NCBI GenBank assembly: GCA_964204605.1
Contig: OZ123195.1
Span: 248,001 to 312,000, forward strand
Direction: 5' to 3'
DNA from: UBA961 sp014191195
GTDB lineage: Bacteria > Bacteroidota > Ignavibacteria > Kapaibacteriales > UBA961
DNA length: 64,000 nucleotides
The notes under the pieces are model-generated. The model made no database searches. It was not told the origin of the DNA and worked only from the letters and a program-made list of their open reading frames with translations. The translations under genes and the position numbers were made by a program. Below, piece after piece: positions 1 to 8,466 of the stretch (its first letter is position 1; each line of letters begins with the position of its first letter).

Positions 1-1
1 T

Positions 2-736
2 TTACACTGTTTTTCTTATATCATAACTGTGAATAAGCAAGAAACAGCATATTTTCTTGAATTACATCTTGATACACCAATTCAAACAGGCAGCGATACT
101 AGATTAGATAGAATATCTTCCAGAGTTTCTCAAATCCTACAACATCCCTTATTGATTCATGAATTATGTCCAATTGATTATTCTGATGAAGATACTGTGA
201 TTGTTTTAGGTAGTTCTTGGAGTAAAGATGAACATCTATTTCTGTCTCAATTACATAAAATGCCATCATCTTTGCGATTAATTATTGTACCACATGAACC
301 CGATGACTTAACAATTTCTAGATTAAAGAATGAATGTCCACATAGTGGTATTTTAAGTGAATTGAAATATGGCGATAATCCCATGCATGTTATTGTAGAT
401 TCGGTTGGGAAATTAATGGTTTTGTATGCTATTGCAGATGCAGTGTATATAGGTGGTGGTTTTGGTATTGGAGTTCATAGTTGTGCCGAACCTGCTGGAT
501 TTGGTATTCCTTTGGCGTGTGGCCCCTTTGTTCATAGATCTCCAGATGCTATTGCCTTACATTCTTTAGGTGCTTTAGATATTATTCATACCGAAGAAGA
601 AGCGTATAGTTGGATGATGCAGATAATAATAGATAATAAAAAACTTGCCGCAGATGCATCTGCAAGATATATAAAGGAATCTGCAGGTATGACAAGTAAA
701 GTGATAGAACTTTTATATCAAGAATTACATATATAG
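2..736 (+). CDS. waaA: 3-deoxy-D-manno-octulosonic acid (KDO) transferase, C-terminal part
   Basis: Partial at the left edge: the reading frame is open from base 2, and the GTG at 29 is not the true start because the frame continues upstream without a stop. WaaA transfers KDO from CMP-KDO to lipid A precursor at the inner face of the inner membrane. The visible part is the C-terminal GT-B domain. Family motifs are GSDTRLDRI (the usual GDTRxDR), GSSW followed by DE, PHEP, GKLMVLYAIADAVYIGGG and the AEPAGFGIPLACGP segment that binds the nucleotide sugar. Full-length enzymes have about 400-430 residues, so roughly 170-190 N-terminal residues lie outside. It converges on lgt. Its presence implies an LPS-bearing outer membrane. 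Confidence 0.9.
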   Translation, partial: LHCFSYIITVNKQETAYFLELHLDTPIQTGSDTRLDRISSRVSQILQHPLLIHELCPIDYSDEDTVIVLGSSWSKDEHLFLSQLHKMPSSLRLIIVPHEPDDLTISRLKNECPHSGILSELKYGDNPMHVIVDSVGKLMVLYAIADAVYIGGGFGIGVHSCAEPAGFGIPLACGPFVHRSPDAIALHSLGALDIIHTEEEAYSWMMQIIIDNKKLAADASARYIKESAGMTSKVIELLYQELHI

Positions 737-786
737 TTACTGAGAATTGAAAATATTAAGATAAAAAATCACATGCAAATGTATTG

Positions 787-1620
787 TCACACTGATTTTG
801 TGACAAAGAATGATCCTTTAATATATTTTACAATTGATATTCCAAAAATAATAAGTCCAATAGAAATCCATTGTGCCTGAGATAATCCGGCATATAAAGG
901 ATTGATACGAATAAATTCAACACAAAATCTCTCTATCCCCGCAAGAATTAAATATATCCCAAAAAGATTACCATCTATTCTTATATTTTTTCTCATCGAC
1001 CACAGAATTGAAAAAAAGACTAAAGCTATTACTGTTTCATATACTGGTGCTGGATGTACTGGAATATCATCTGGAATTGGCCTACCGGGAAAAATGTTCT
1101 GATAATATTCTACAAGTTCACGATTTTTAGAAGCTAAAGTTGATACCATTCCATTGGGAAATGTCATGGCAAATGCGGAGTCTGTAGGTATGCCATAATC
1201 TCCATCTCCAGCTAATTGACATCCAACTCTGCCAATTCCATAGGCTATCATTAACGATGGAGCAGCTGCATCTGCTGTTCTAAGAAAAGGAATTGTATTT
1301 TTTCTTAGATAGATGGCAATCATTCCTATAGCCACGATTAATCCACCAAAAAATGTTAATCCTTCTCCGCTAAACAATGCACCTAAAGGATCGGCAATGA
1401 AATGTTGTGGGTTTTCAAATAAATGGAAGGTTTTTGCACCAAAAATACCACCAATCAAACCTAATAAAGTAATGGTTGAACTTAAGGCATCAGCATTTAT
1501 GAATTTTTTTCTATGTAATTCTTTTGTAAAAAGATAATTGGCAATAATAAATGCCAAAGCAACCATAAGTCCAAAACTATAGATCGCTATAGGCCCGATT
1601 TGTAATAATTTGGGATACAT
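787..1620 (-). CDS. lgt: Prolipoprotein diacylglyceryl transferase Lgt
   Basis: Lgt transfers the diacylglyceryl group from phosphatidylglycerol to the lipobox cysteine of prolipoproteins, an essential inner-membrane step. The protein is strongly hydrophobic with about seven membrane segments. It carries the Lgt signature region GRVGCQLAGDGDYG (usual GRxGNF/GCxxxGE), the FFGGLIVAI loop and a C-terminal ERFCVEFIR segment with the conserved Arg and Glu. I prefer the ATG at 1620 (277 aa). The frame can be extended by a GTG at 1632, but the GTGGGG stretch there is better placed as a weak ribosome-binding site six bases before the ATG. Several lipoproteins in the window (positions 1713 and 52432) would be its substrates. 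Confidence 0.95.
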   Translation of the reverse strand: MYPKLLQIGPIAIYSFGLMVALAFIIANYLFTKELHRKKFINADALSSTITLLGLIGGIFGAKTFHLFENPQHFIADPLGALFSGEGLTFFGGLIVAIGMIAIYLRKNTIPFLRTADAAAPSLMIAYGIGRVGCQLAGDGDYGIPTDSAFAMTFPNGMVSTLASKNRELVEYYQNIFPGRPIPDDIPVHPAPVYETVIALVFFSILWSMRKNIRIDGNLFGIYLILAGIERFCVEFIRINPLYAGLSQAQWISIGLIIFGISIVKYIKGSFFVTKSV

Positions 1621-1712
1621 GAAAAGCCCCACTATGCTATGATTGAATATACGAAACAGAGATTAATTGCAAATACTTTTGCAATAATAATGTTTTCACA
1701 ATCAATACCGGA

Positions 1713-2636
1713 TTATTTAGATGGTATCTCTACATAATAAGCACCAGATTTTGGTGCAGGTAAAGAGCGTTTTAATATCCATGGATTAAGAATTTTGACA
1801 TCTTTATAGGTTGTTCCATGTTGCAATGCCCACTGTGTTAAGTCTGAAATACCTGAAGTACACTTAACAGACACTGTTTTTTCTGGCTGATATTGATCAT
1901 GTGATTCTAAGTTTAGACCATACTTTTCAGAATGAGTCATTAACTCTTTAATTACGGCAATTCTTAATACATACCGAGAAGTTTCTTCGTTTAGGAAGAG
2001 ATCATAAAAAGTTTCAGTTTTTTGAAAATCCATATTTTCTTTTACGCTTCCATGTCCCATATTATATCCAGCAGCAGCCAAAGACCAACTTTTTGAATAA
2101 GAATATCCAGATCGTAAATATGCTATTGCAGCGCGAGTACTTTTTTCAATGTGACGTCTTTCATCAATATAATCATCTACTTGCAATCCCATACTTTTTG
2201 CTGTAGGAGCCATAAATTGCCAAACTCCTATAGCATCTTTTGGGGATCTTGCCATAAACAATGCACTTTCTGCGACTGCTAAAAATTTAATATCTTCTGG
2301 GGCATTTTCTTCTTTTAAAACTTTCTCAAACATTGGAAAAAAACGTCCAGCCCTTTTGATATACAGTATCAATTGTCCAGGACTTTGAAGATTTAAATAG
2401 AATTCTCTTTCTGCCCTTTCTCTTACTTCAGGGATTTCTAATGGTACTTTTTCTCCACAAAAGGTAAGTTCTTCTGGTAATTTTAGTGAAGATAAATATG
2501 CTAAATAATTTCCCTTTAATTGTGAAGGTGTTTCATCATTAGATGGCTGCTTTGCATTGCATGCTATTAATGAAAGTAAACATGTACATCCAATAAGAAA
2601 TGGTATATGCAATGAGTTTTTGAGTTTTTTTATCAT
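1713..2636 (-). CDS. Lytic transglycosylase lipoprotein (MltD/SLT-type)
   Basis: Predicted outer-membrane or periplasmic lytic transglycosylase that cleaves peptidoglycan to 1,6-anhydromuropeptides. After the start MIKKLKNS comes a lipoprotein signal peptide with lipobox LSLIAC. The SLT domain in the middle shows the catalytic-Glu motif AVAESALF, the GVWQFMAPTAKSMGL motif and the SLAAAGYNMGHG motif, all typical of the MltD branch. The last ~50 residues resemble a single LysM-like segment (ISDLTQWALQHGTTYKDVKILNPWI would be its core, split by eye). The ATG at 2636 overlaps the TGA of the upstream ATPase as ATGA, so translation is probably coupled; a longer reading to 2666 would overlap that gene by 34 bases and is not favoured. 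Confidence 0.88.
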   Translation of the reverse strand: MIKKLKNSLHIPFLIGCTCLLSLIACNAKQPSNDETPSQLKGNYLAYLSSLKLPEELTFCGEKVPLEIPEVRERAEREFYLNLQSPGQLILYIKRAGRFFPMFEKVLKEENAPEDIKFLAVAESALFMARSPKDAIGVWQFMAPTAKSMGLQVDDYIDERRHIEKSTRAAIAYLRSGYSYSKSWSLAAAGYNMGHGSVKENMDFQKTETFYDLFLNEETSRYVLRIAVIKELMTHSEKYGLNLESHDQYQPEKTVSVKCTSGISDLTQWALQHGTTYKDVKILNPWILKRSLPAPKSGAYYVEIPSK

Positions 2637-3268
2637 ATAGTTGATAGGTGAATTACAGAAGAACAAATTTCTGTTTCGGATAGATCATTAGTGGCAATTA
2701 TTGTGCCACCTCCCAAGTTTTTATGTGTGTTTATCAGCTCATAAATAGCTTCTGTTCCTTTGCTATCAAAATTAGCTGTTGGCTCATCTAAAAGAACTAT
2801 TAATGGTTTTCTTAAAAAGGCGAGAACATATTTCATCCTTTGTTTCATCCCAGATGAAAAGTTTCTGATCTTCTCATTCCTTTTAGAGAAAAGTCCCATG
2901 ATGGTTAATAATTCATGAGTATATGATTGGTTAAATGGAACACCAGATAAATCACAGTATATTCTTGCATGCTCTATTGGTGAAAATTCTTCATATACCT
3001 GTAAATAGGGAGATACCAGGCCAATGTGTTCGCTAAATTCACCATAATTATAGATTTCATTGTTAAGTTGTAAATGGATGCTTCCATTACTAGGTTTTAA
3101 TAAACCGGCTACCATCTTAATTAACGTAGACTTACCAGATCCATTCCAACCTGTTATGCCAATAATTTCCCCATTAGATAATTCTGCAGAGCATGGAGAA
3201 AAAACGAATTCATGATTATTATATGTTTTTGCGCAATTGTGGATAGTTAATGCAAATTGGGGTTTCAT
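2633..3268 (-). CDS. ABC transporter ATP-binding protein, orphan
   Basis: A 211-residue ABC ATPase with Walker A GWNGSGKST near residue 43, the ABC signature in the degenerate form FSSGMKQRMK, Walker B PLIVLLDEPTANFDSKG and a switch region ATNDL in which the usual His is replaced by Asn. It sits between lptB and a lytic transglycosylase with four-base ATGA overlaps on both sides, so the three are almost certainly co-translated. No permease gene is adjacent. The short length and signature resemble CcmA-like or LolD-like ATPases, but the partner is unknown. Family assignment is certain; substrate cannot be inferred. Confidence 0.9.
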   Translation of the reverse strand: MKPQFALTIHNCAKTYNNHEFVFSPCSAELSNGEIIGITGWNGSGKSTLIKMVAGLLKPSNGSIHLQLNNEIYNYGEFSEHIGLVSPYLQVYEEFSPIEHARIYCDLSGVPFNQSYTHELLTIMGLFSKRNEKIRNFSSGMKQRMKYVLAFLRKPLIVLLDEPTANFDSKGTEAIYELINTHKNLGGGTIIATNDLSETEICSSVIHLSTI

Positions 3269-4017
3269 TCATATCGCTCCATTCTGAAGGTTTCCCCTAA
3301 ATATCTTTTTCTCACTTCTTCATTATTAGCTATCTCAGATGCCGAGCCCTGATAAAAAATTGTTCCATCAATCATGATATAGGCTCTATCGGTAATGGAT
3401 AATGTTTCATGTACATTGTGATCTGTAATCAACACCCCAATGCCTCTTTGTTTCAAATTAGCAACTAAGTGCATTATTTCTTCAATTGTGATTGGATCTA
3501 TACCAGCAAAAGGTTCGTCTAAAAATACAAATTTAGGATTTGAAGCTAAAGAACGAGCAATTTCACAGCGTCTTCTTTCACCTCCGGACAGCATATATCC
3601 TTTACTTTTTCTAATATGAGTAATGCTAAAATCTTCTAATAATTGTTCTAATTGTTGTTTCCTTTCTGAGCGCTTTAAATTTTGTAATTGAAGGATTGCC
3701 ATAATATTATCTTCAACAGACAGTTTTCTGAATATGGAGGCTTCTTGGGGTAAATAACTCATTCCTAAGCGAGCTCTTTTATACATTGCTAAAGAGGTAA
3801 TATCTCTAGAATCCATAAATACTCTGCCAGAACTAGGCTGTACCATTCCAACCATCATATAAAAAGATGTGGTTTTTCCTGCGCCATTAGGCCCGAGAAG
3901 GCCTACAACTTCACCTTGATTTAATTCTAAGGAAACATTATTGACAACTGTTCTTTTAGCATATCGCTTTACGATATTCTCGGCTCTTATACAATGTTGT
4001 AATTGATCAGTTTTCAA
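3265..4017 (-). CDS. lptB: LPS export ABC transporter ATP-binding protein LptB
   Basis: LptB is the cytoplasmic ATPase of the LptB2FGC complex that extracts LPS from the inner membrane and drives it through the periplasmic bridge. The protein has 250 residues, the family's usual size. Walker A GPNGAGKT spans residues 42-49, followed by the LptB-specific SFYMMVGMVQP. The Q-loop is YLPQEASIFRKLSVEDN, the signature LSGGE is at 143-147 and Walker B FVFLDE at 163-168, with the family-typical PFAGIDP and an HNV switch. The start appears to be TTG at 4017, preceded by an AAAGG ribosome-binding site; no better ATG exists before the conserved RAENIVKRY segment. The stop overlaps the next gene's ATG. 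Confidence 0.95.
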   Translation of the reverse strand: MKTDQLQHCIRAENIVKRYAKRTVVNNVSLELNQGEVVGLLGPNGAGKTTSFYMMVGMVQPSSGRVFMDSRDITSLAMYKRARLGMSYLPQEASIFRKLSVEDNIMAILQLQNLKRSERKQQLEQLLEDFSITHIRKSKGYMLSGGERRRCEIARSLASNPKFVFLDEPFAGIDPITIEEIMHLVANLKQRGIGVLITDHNVHETLSITDRAYIMIDGTIFYQGSASEIANNEEVRKRYLGETFRMERYE

Positions 4018-4044
4018 ACAATAACCTTTACTGGTACTTGGAAA

Positions 4045-5247
4045 TCAGCGTTTAATAGGATTAAGATACATTTTTTTTGTGAGAGTCTCGCCTGATCTTA
4101 ATATCTCAATTTTTAAGGTTTGGCCTACCACTCCATCACTAATTGCAATAACTAAATCATCATCTTTATGAATAGGAGTATTATCTACTTTTAGGATTAT
4201 GTCGCCTGGTTCTATACCAGATTTCTCTGCAGAAGATCCTGACTTTACTTCAATAACTACAACTCCATCGGTCTTATCTAATTTGAAGTATTTTGCAATA
4301 TTATCATCAATCTGTTGAACAATAAGTCCTGGATTAAAATCTCGGTCAATTTTACCGTGCTCTTTTAATTGGTCAGCAATATTCTTTACCCTGTTTATAG
4401 GGACTGCAAATCCAATCCCTATGCTACCAACACCTTGAGAACTTTGTGAAGTTGAATATATAACAGTATTAACGCCTATTACTTCTCCACTAGCATTCAG
4501 AAGTGGGCCACCCGAATTACCTGAACTTATTGCAGCATCTGTTTGAATCATATTCTTGTAGATACGATTCTCTTGAGAAAAACTGACTCCTATATTACTT
4601 ACAACCCCTACCGTTACAGTAGGTCTTGCATTGATATCAAACAAGCCGAAAGGATTTCCAAAAGCTATACTCCACTCTCCTACAATTACTTCATCTGAAT
4701 TAGCAAATGTTAAAAAGGGGAGATTCTTACCTTTGATTTTTAATAATGCAACATCGCTTACTGGGTCTGATCCAATAATTTCTGCATTATATTTTTCACC
4801 ATTTGTTAACGTTACAACTACTTTTGATGCATTACCTGCAACATGATCATTCGTAACTATATATCCATCAGATGATATAAGAAAACCTGAACCCAGACTT
4901 CTTACTTCCATTTTTTTAGAATATTGTTTACGGAAATTATTAAAAAACTGGTCAAAAAATGGATCTCTAAATGCACTTCCAAAAGGGTCATAACCAACTT
5001 GTCTTACTTCTGTAATATTAATGCCAACAATTGCAGGACTTGCTATCTTAACTGTTTCGGTTATTGCATTATGTCTAGAATTTGAGATATCTGCATTTGC
5101 TTGAAGAATTTCTTGGCTTTGCGCCTGTGTATTATGTTCTTGTAAAACTAACTCGGAAGGTTCTTTTGAATATCCAGCAATCATTATTGAATGGGATAAA
5201 AATAATAAGCCCACTAATATTGAAGCTGATAATTTCGAAGTTTTCAT
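4045..5247 (-). CDS. Periplasmic serine protease, HtrA/DegP family
   Basis: Envelope quality-control protease/chaperone. An N-terminal signal sequence (about residues 1-25) is followed by a trypsin-like domain with the catalytic triad His135 (TNDHV), Asp165 (SDVALL) and Ser245 (GNSGGPL), then one PDZ domain (about 300-395) with the GDIILKVDN element. At 400 residues it has a single PDZ, like DegS or Bacteroidota HtrA, rather than the two of E. coli DegP. A good ribosome-binding site AAGGAAG precedes the ATG. It is first in the minus-strand run leading to lptB (27-base gap) and faces priA across a ~140-base divergent intergenic region. Confidence 0.93.
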   Translation of the reverse strand: MKTSKLSASILVGLLFLSHSIMIAGYSKEPSELVLQEHNTQAQSQEILQANADISNSRHNAITETVKIASPAIVGINITEVRQVGYDPFGSAFRDPFFDQFFNNFRKQYSKKMEVRSLGSGFLISSDGYIVTNDHVAGNASKVVVTLTNGEKYNAEIIGSDPVSDVALLKIKGKNLPFLTFANSDEVIVGEWSIAFGNPFGLFDINARPTVTVGVVSNIGVSFSQENRIYKNMIQTDAAISSGNSGGPLLNASGEVIGVNTVIYSTSQSSQGVGSIGIGFAVPINRVKNIADQLKEHGKIDRDFNPGLIVQQIDDNIAKYFKLDKTDGVVVIEVKSGSSAEKSGIEPGDIILKVDNTPIHKDDDLVIAISDGVVGQTLKIEILRSGETLTKKMYLNPIKR

Positions 5248-5389
5248 AAAACTTCCTTAAAGAAATGTATGATTGCTATCTTTGTACTACTTGATTTTGA
5301 TAAATACTGATTCAGAATCTTATAGCATGAACTTTGACGATTTGAAGTGGAAATAATTTTCTGCTAAGTAGCCTTCTTTTTGGAATATA

Positions 5390-7921
5390 GTGATTACCTT
5401 TTTAACTATAGCATTGCCTCTACCTGTTCATAAACTATTTATATATAAATATGAACATACTAATAAAGATAGTAAAAACTTTATTGGTTGCAGAGCTTTA
5501 TTGCCTTTTGGCAAGAGAATTATGACAGGGATTATCGTTAAAAGTGATGTAAACATTCCTGAAATAAAAGACATTAAATCTATTATTGAAATATTAGATG
5601 ATATGCCAATATTCTCAGATTCGATGCTAGAACTTACTAAAAGAATGAGTGATTATTATTTTTGCTCATGGGGAGAAACATTAAAAGCTGCTTTGCCACA
5701 GGGAATGACACCCAAAAGTGTTATGTCAATTTCTTTATTGTATACTCCTACTGCATCTGAATTAGAAGAAATGAAAAAAAAGGCTCCTAAACGGGCAGCT
5801 TTATTGCATACTCTTATATCTCATCAAGGGCCTTTAACTGTTGTATACCTAGAAAGAATATTAAAAACAGGCTCAGTGGCCGATCAATTAGATGCTTTAG
5901 AACGCTCTCATATCATTGTTTGTGAACATTCTATTCAGAAATCAAATAAAGCCAGAACTCAAAAAGCTATTTCAATAGAAGAATCATTGCTACATGATCA
6001 TAATAAATTAAGAGAAGCCTTAGATGTATTGGATACAAAACACCCTAAGCAATCTGCTTTATTAAGTCATATATATATCCAAACTTCACATTCAACTCAT
6101 CCGCTTTTATTACATAAAGTATTAGAAGAAACATCATTATCTCAATTAATTGTTCAAAGCTTGCTTAAAAAAAAGTTTATTACCATTAAAGATATTGAAG
6201 TTCCTTTGGAATTTGATGAAAAGCAATCTTACTCACTTGCCTCCAGAGACGAGTCTAAACTTGGTTTAACAGTCGAACAACAGCATGCCCATGTTCACAT
6301 TGTAAAGGCTTTAAAGGATGCAGATCATAAAACATTCTTACTTCATGGAATAACAGGTAGCGGTAAAACCTTGGTATATATTCAAGCAATTAAATCTGCA
6401 ATTGCATATGGAAAAAACTGTTTACTTCTCTTGCCAGAAATAGCATTAACGCCACAATTAACAGATAGATTTAAGGCTGTTTTTGGAGGAGAGATTGCAA
6501 TATTACATAGCAAGATGTCTGCAGCCGAACGTTATGGGCATTGGCGAAGAATACAGAATGGTAAAGCTAAAATTGTTATAGGTGCTAGATCTGCATTATT
6601 TGCTCCATTTCCTTCACGAAGCCTTGGTCTTATCATCGTAGATGAAGAACATGAACCATCGTATAAACAGGAATCTCCGGCACCTCGTTATAATGCTAGA
6701 GATTGTGCTGTGATGAGAGCAGCTATAGAAAAAGCAGTTATTGTATTAGGTAGTGCAACACCTTCTATGGAAAGTATGTTTAATGCACAACAAGGAAAAT
6801 ATCACTATCTACAGATACAAGCGCGAGCAGATGGTGCACATATGCCAACAATACATTGTATTGATATTAAACAACAAAGAAAGCAAAGGGCGATGATTGG
6901 TAATTTCTCTATGGAATTATTGACTGCAATAATTAAGAGATTATCACAAAAACAAGGTATCATATTGTTTCATAATCGTAGAGGTTTTGCAAGATTTCAG
7001 GAATGTATCGATTGTGGGGCAATTCCAATGTGTAAACATTGTTCTATATCGTTAACTCTGCATAAGTCTGCGAATATGCTGAAATGTCATTATTGTGGAT
7101 ATGCTCAACCTGCCTTAAAGATATGTTCTATTTGTGGTGGAACAGATATAAAAGAAACTGGTTCTGGAACTCAAAAAATTGAAGAAGAATTGCAAGAAAC
7201 TCTTCTGCAAATGGGATATACAGCTTGTATTCAAAGAATGGATTTGGATACTACTACTCAAAAAGGATCTCATCGTAAGATTTTAGAGGATTTCCATAAA
7301 GGAACAATCGATATACTGATTGGTACTCAGATGGTAGCAAAAGGGCTAGATTTTGCACGAGTAACATTAGTTGGGATTATTGATGCAGACCAACAATTAT
7401 TCATGCCAGACTTCAGGGCATCCGAAAGAACATTTCAATTAATTACCCAAGTTGCTGGGCGCGCTGGTAGAAGCGGAGAATATCCTGGAGAAGTTCTCTT
7501 GCAAACTGCGCAACCTTATCACCAAACCATAATTGCAGCTTTAGCAAACAATTATGAAATCTTTTATTCAGATGAATTACAGATAAGAAAAGATACTTTT
7601 TTCCCACCCTTTTCTAGACTAATAAGAATAGAATTTTCTGGCATTGATGAACAAAGAGTTCATGAATCATCTCAACATTTTAATGCAGTTTTACCCTCAT
7701 TGCCAGAAATTTATGAGAAATTAGGTCCGATAACCCCTTTAATAGCCAGGTTAAGATCTCATTACAGAAAAATAATACTATTAAAATCTAATAAATCAAC
7801 TGATCCTAGCGGAGAAAGAGTAAGGCATGCAATACGATTCGCCTATCATCATTATCAAGAAAAGTATGCCAATCCAAATATTAAATTGATCATTGATATT
7901 GATACTTTTGATGCAGTTTAA
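5390..7921 (+). CDS. priA: Primosomal replication protein N', PriA helicase
   Basis: PriA restarts stalled replication forks by recognising branched DNA and loading the replicative helicase. At 843 residues it is slightly longer than E. coli PriA (732). The N-terminal 3'-DNA-binding domain begins MITFLTIALPLPV. The SF2 helicase core has Walker A GITGSGKT at residues 320-327 and Walker B DEEH at 418-421, then GSATPS, and motif V/VI segments GTQMVAKGLDF and QVAGRAGRSG. Between the helicase motifs lies the PriA zinc-binding cysteine cluster, four CxxC-type pairs (CIDC, CKHC, CHYC, CSIC). Translation starts at a GTG. The last four bases overlap the convergent rimM tail-to-tail. Confidence 0.96.
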   Translation: MITFLTIALPLPVHKLFIYKYEHTNKDSKNFIGCRALLPFGKRIMTGIIVKSDVNIPEIKDIKSIIEILDDMPIFSDSMLELTKRMSDYYFCSWGETLKAALPQGMTPKSVMSISLLYTPTASELEEMKKKAPKRAALLHTLISHQGPLTVVYLERILKTGSVADQLDALERSHIIVCEHSIQKSNKARTQKAISIEESLLHDHNKLREALDVLDTKHPKQSALLSHIYIQTSHSTHPLLLHKVLEETSLSQLIVQSLLKKKFITIKDIEVPLEFDEKQSYSLASRDESKLGLTVEQQHAHVHIVKALKDADHKTFLLHGITGSGKTLVYIQAIKSAIAYGKNCLLLLPEIALTPQLTDRFKAVFGGEIAILHSKMSAAERYGHWRRIQNGKAKIVIGARSALFAPFPSRSLGLIIVDEEHEPSYKQESPAPRYNARDCAVMRAAIEKAVIVLGSATPSMESMFNAQQGKYHYLQIQARADGAHMPTIHCIDIKQQRKQRAMIGNFSMELLTAIIKRLSQKQGIILFHNRRGFARFQECIDCGAIPMCKHCSISLTLHKSANMLKCHYCGYAQPALKICSICGGTDIKETGSGTQKIEEELQETLLQMGYTACIQRMDLDTTTQKGSHRKILEDFHKGTIDILIGTQMVAKGLDFARVTLVGIIDADQQLFMPDFRASERTFQLITQVAGRAGRSGEYPGEVLLQTAQPYHQTIIAALANNYEIFYSDELQIRKDTFFPPFSRLIRIEFSGIDEQRVHESSQHFNAVLPSLPEIYEKLGPITPLIARLRSHYRKIILLKSNKSTDPSGERVRHAIRFAYHHYQEKYANPNIKLIIDIDTFDAV

Positions 7922-8454
7922 TATTCGTCTTCTTCTTTAGCATGCTGTCTTGCTAAATCTAATAAACCTTCCATCATATAAACAGTTATTGTTTTATTTA
8001 AAATATCCGTTGATAGAATCACATCATCAATAACAGGTAATGGAATTTCACCTTTCTCTGTTTGCATTACCCACACATCATTTGCCGGCATAATCCAGAC
8101 ATCAGAAATCACGCCTAAATGCTCTCCAGACTTATTAATGACAGAGCATCCAATGATTTCACTAATATAATAGTGCTCATTTTTCCTTAATATATATTTC
8201 TCGTCAACAAATATTCCGGTTTCAATCAATGATTTTATATCCGAACTTTGAACACCATTCAACTGGATTTTTAAAGTATTTTTATAAGGCGAACAAACAA
8301 TGATTGTATATTCCTTGGCAAACTGTGCAGAATAACCTAATAATACTTTGGTGCCGCTGTTTAATTGTAAAGCTGAGTCTGGACATTCAGATAAAATAAT
8401 TTCACCTTGAGTGCCATATTCTCTACTTATTGTACCAACATATCTAAAACCCAT
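7918..8454 (-). CDS. rimM: Ribosome maturation factor RimM
   Basis: RimM binds ribosomal protein S19 and assists maturation of the 30S head domain. The 178-residue protein has the N-terminal RimM barrel (GTISREYGTQGEIIL, the usual GxIxxxHGxxGE with Tyr for His) and the C-terminal PRC-barrel: SEIIGCSVINKSGEHLG, a DVWIMPANDVWVM segment and the typical IPLPVIDDVI near the end. In many bacteria rimM lies with rpsP, trmD and rplS; none of these is adjacent here. The stop overlaps the convergent priA stop by four bases; the helicase gene lies 12 bases upstream on the same strand and may be co-transcribed. Confidence 0.88.
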   Translation of the reverse strand: MGFRYVGTISREYGTQGEIILSECPDSALQLNSGTKVLLGYSAQFAKEYTIIVCSPYKNTLKIQLNGVQSSDIKSLIETGIFVDEKYILRKNEHYYISEIIGCSVINKSGEHLGVISDVWIMPANDVWVMQTEKGEIPLPVIDDVILSTDILNKTITVYMMEGLLDLARQHAKEEDEY

Positions 8455-8466
8455 TTTTATCCTTGA

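Noticed and set aside
784..806. Short hairpin TTGTCACA/TGTGACAA at the lgt end as terminator
   Set aside because: It is mostly inside the lgt coding end and has no T-run on either strand; too weak to list.
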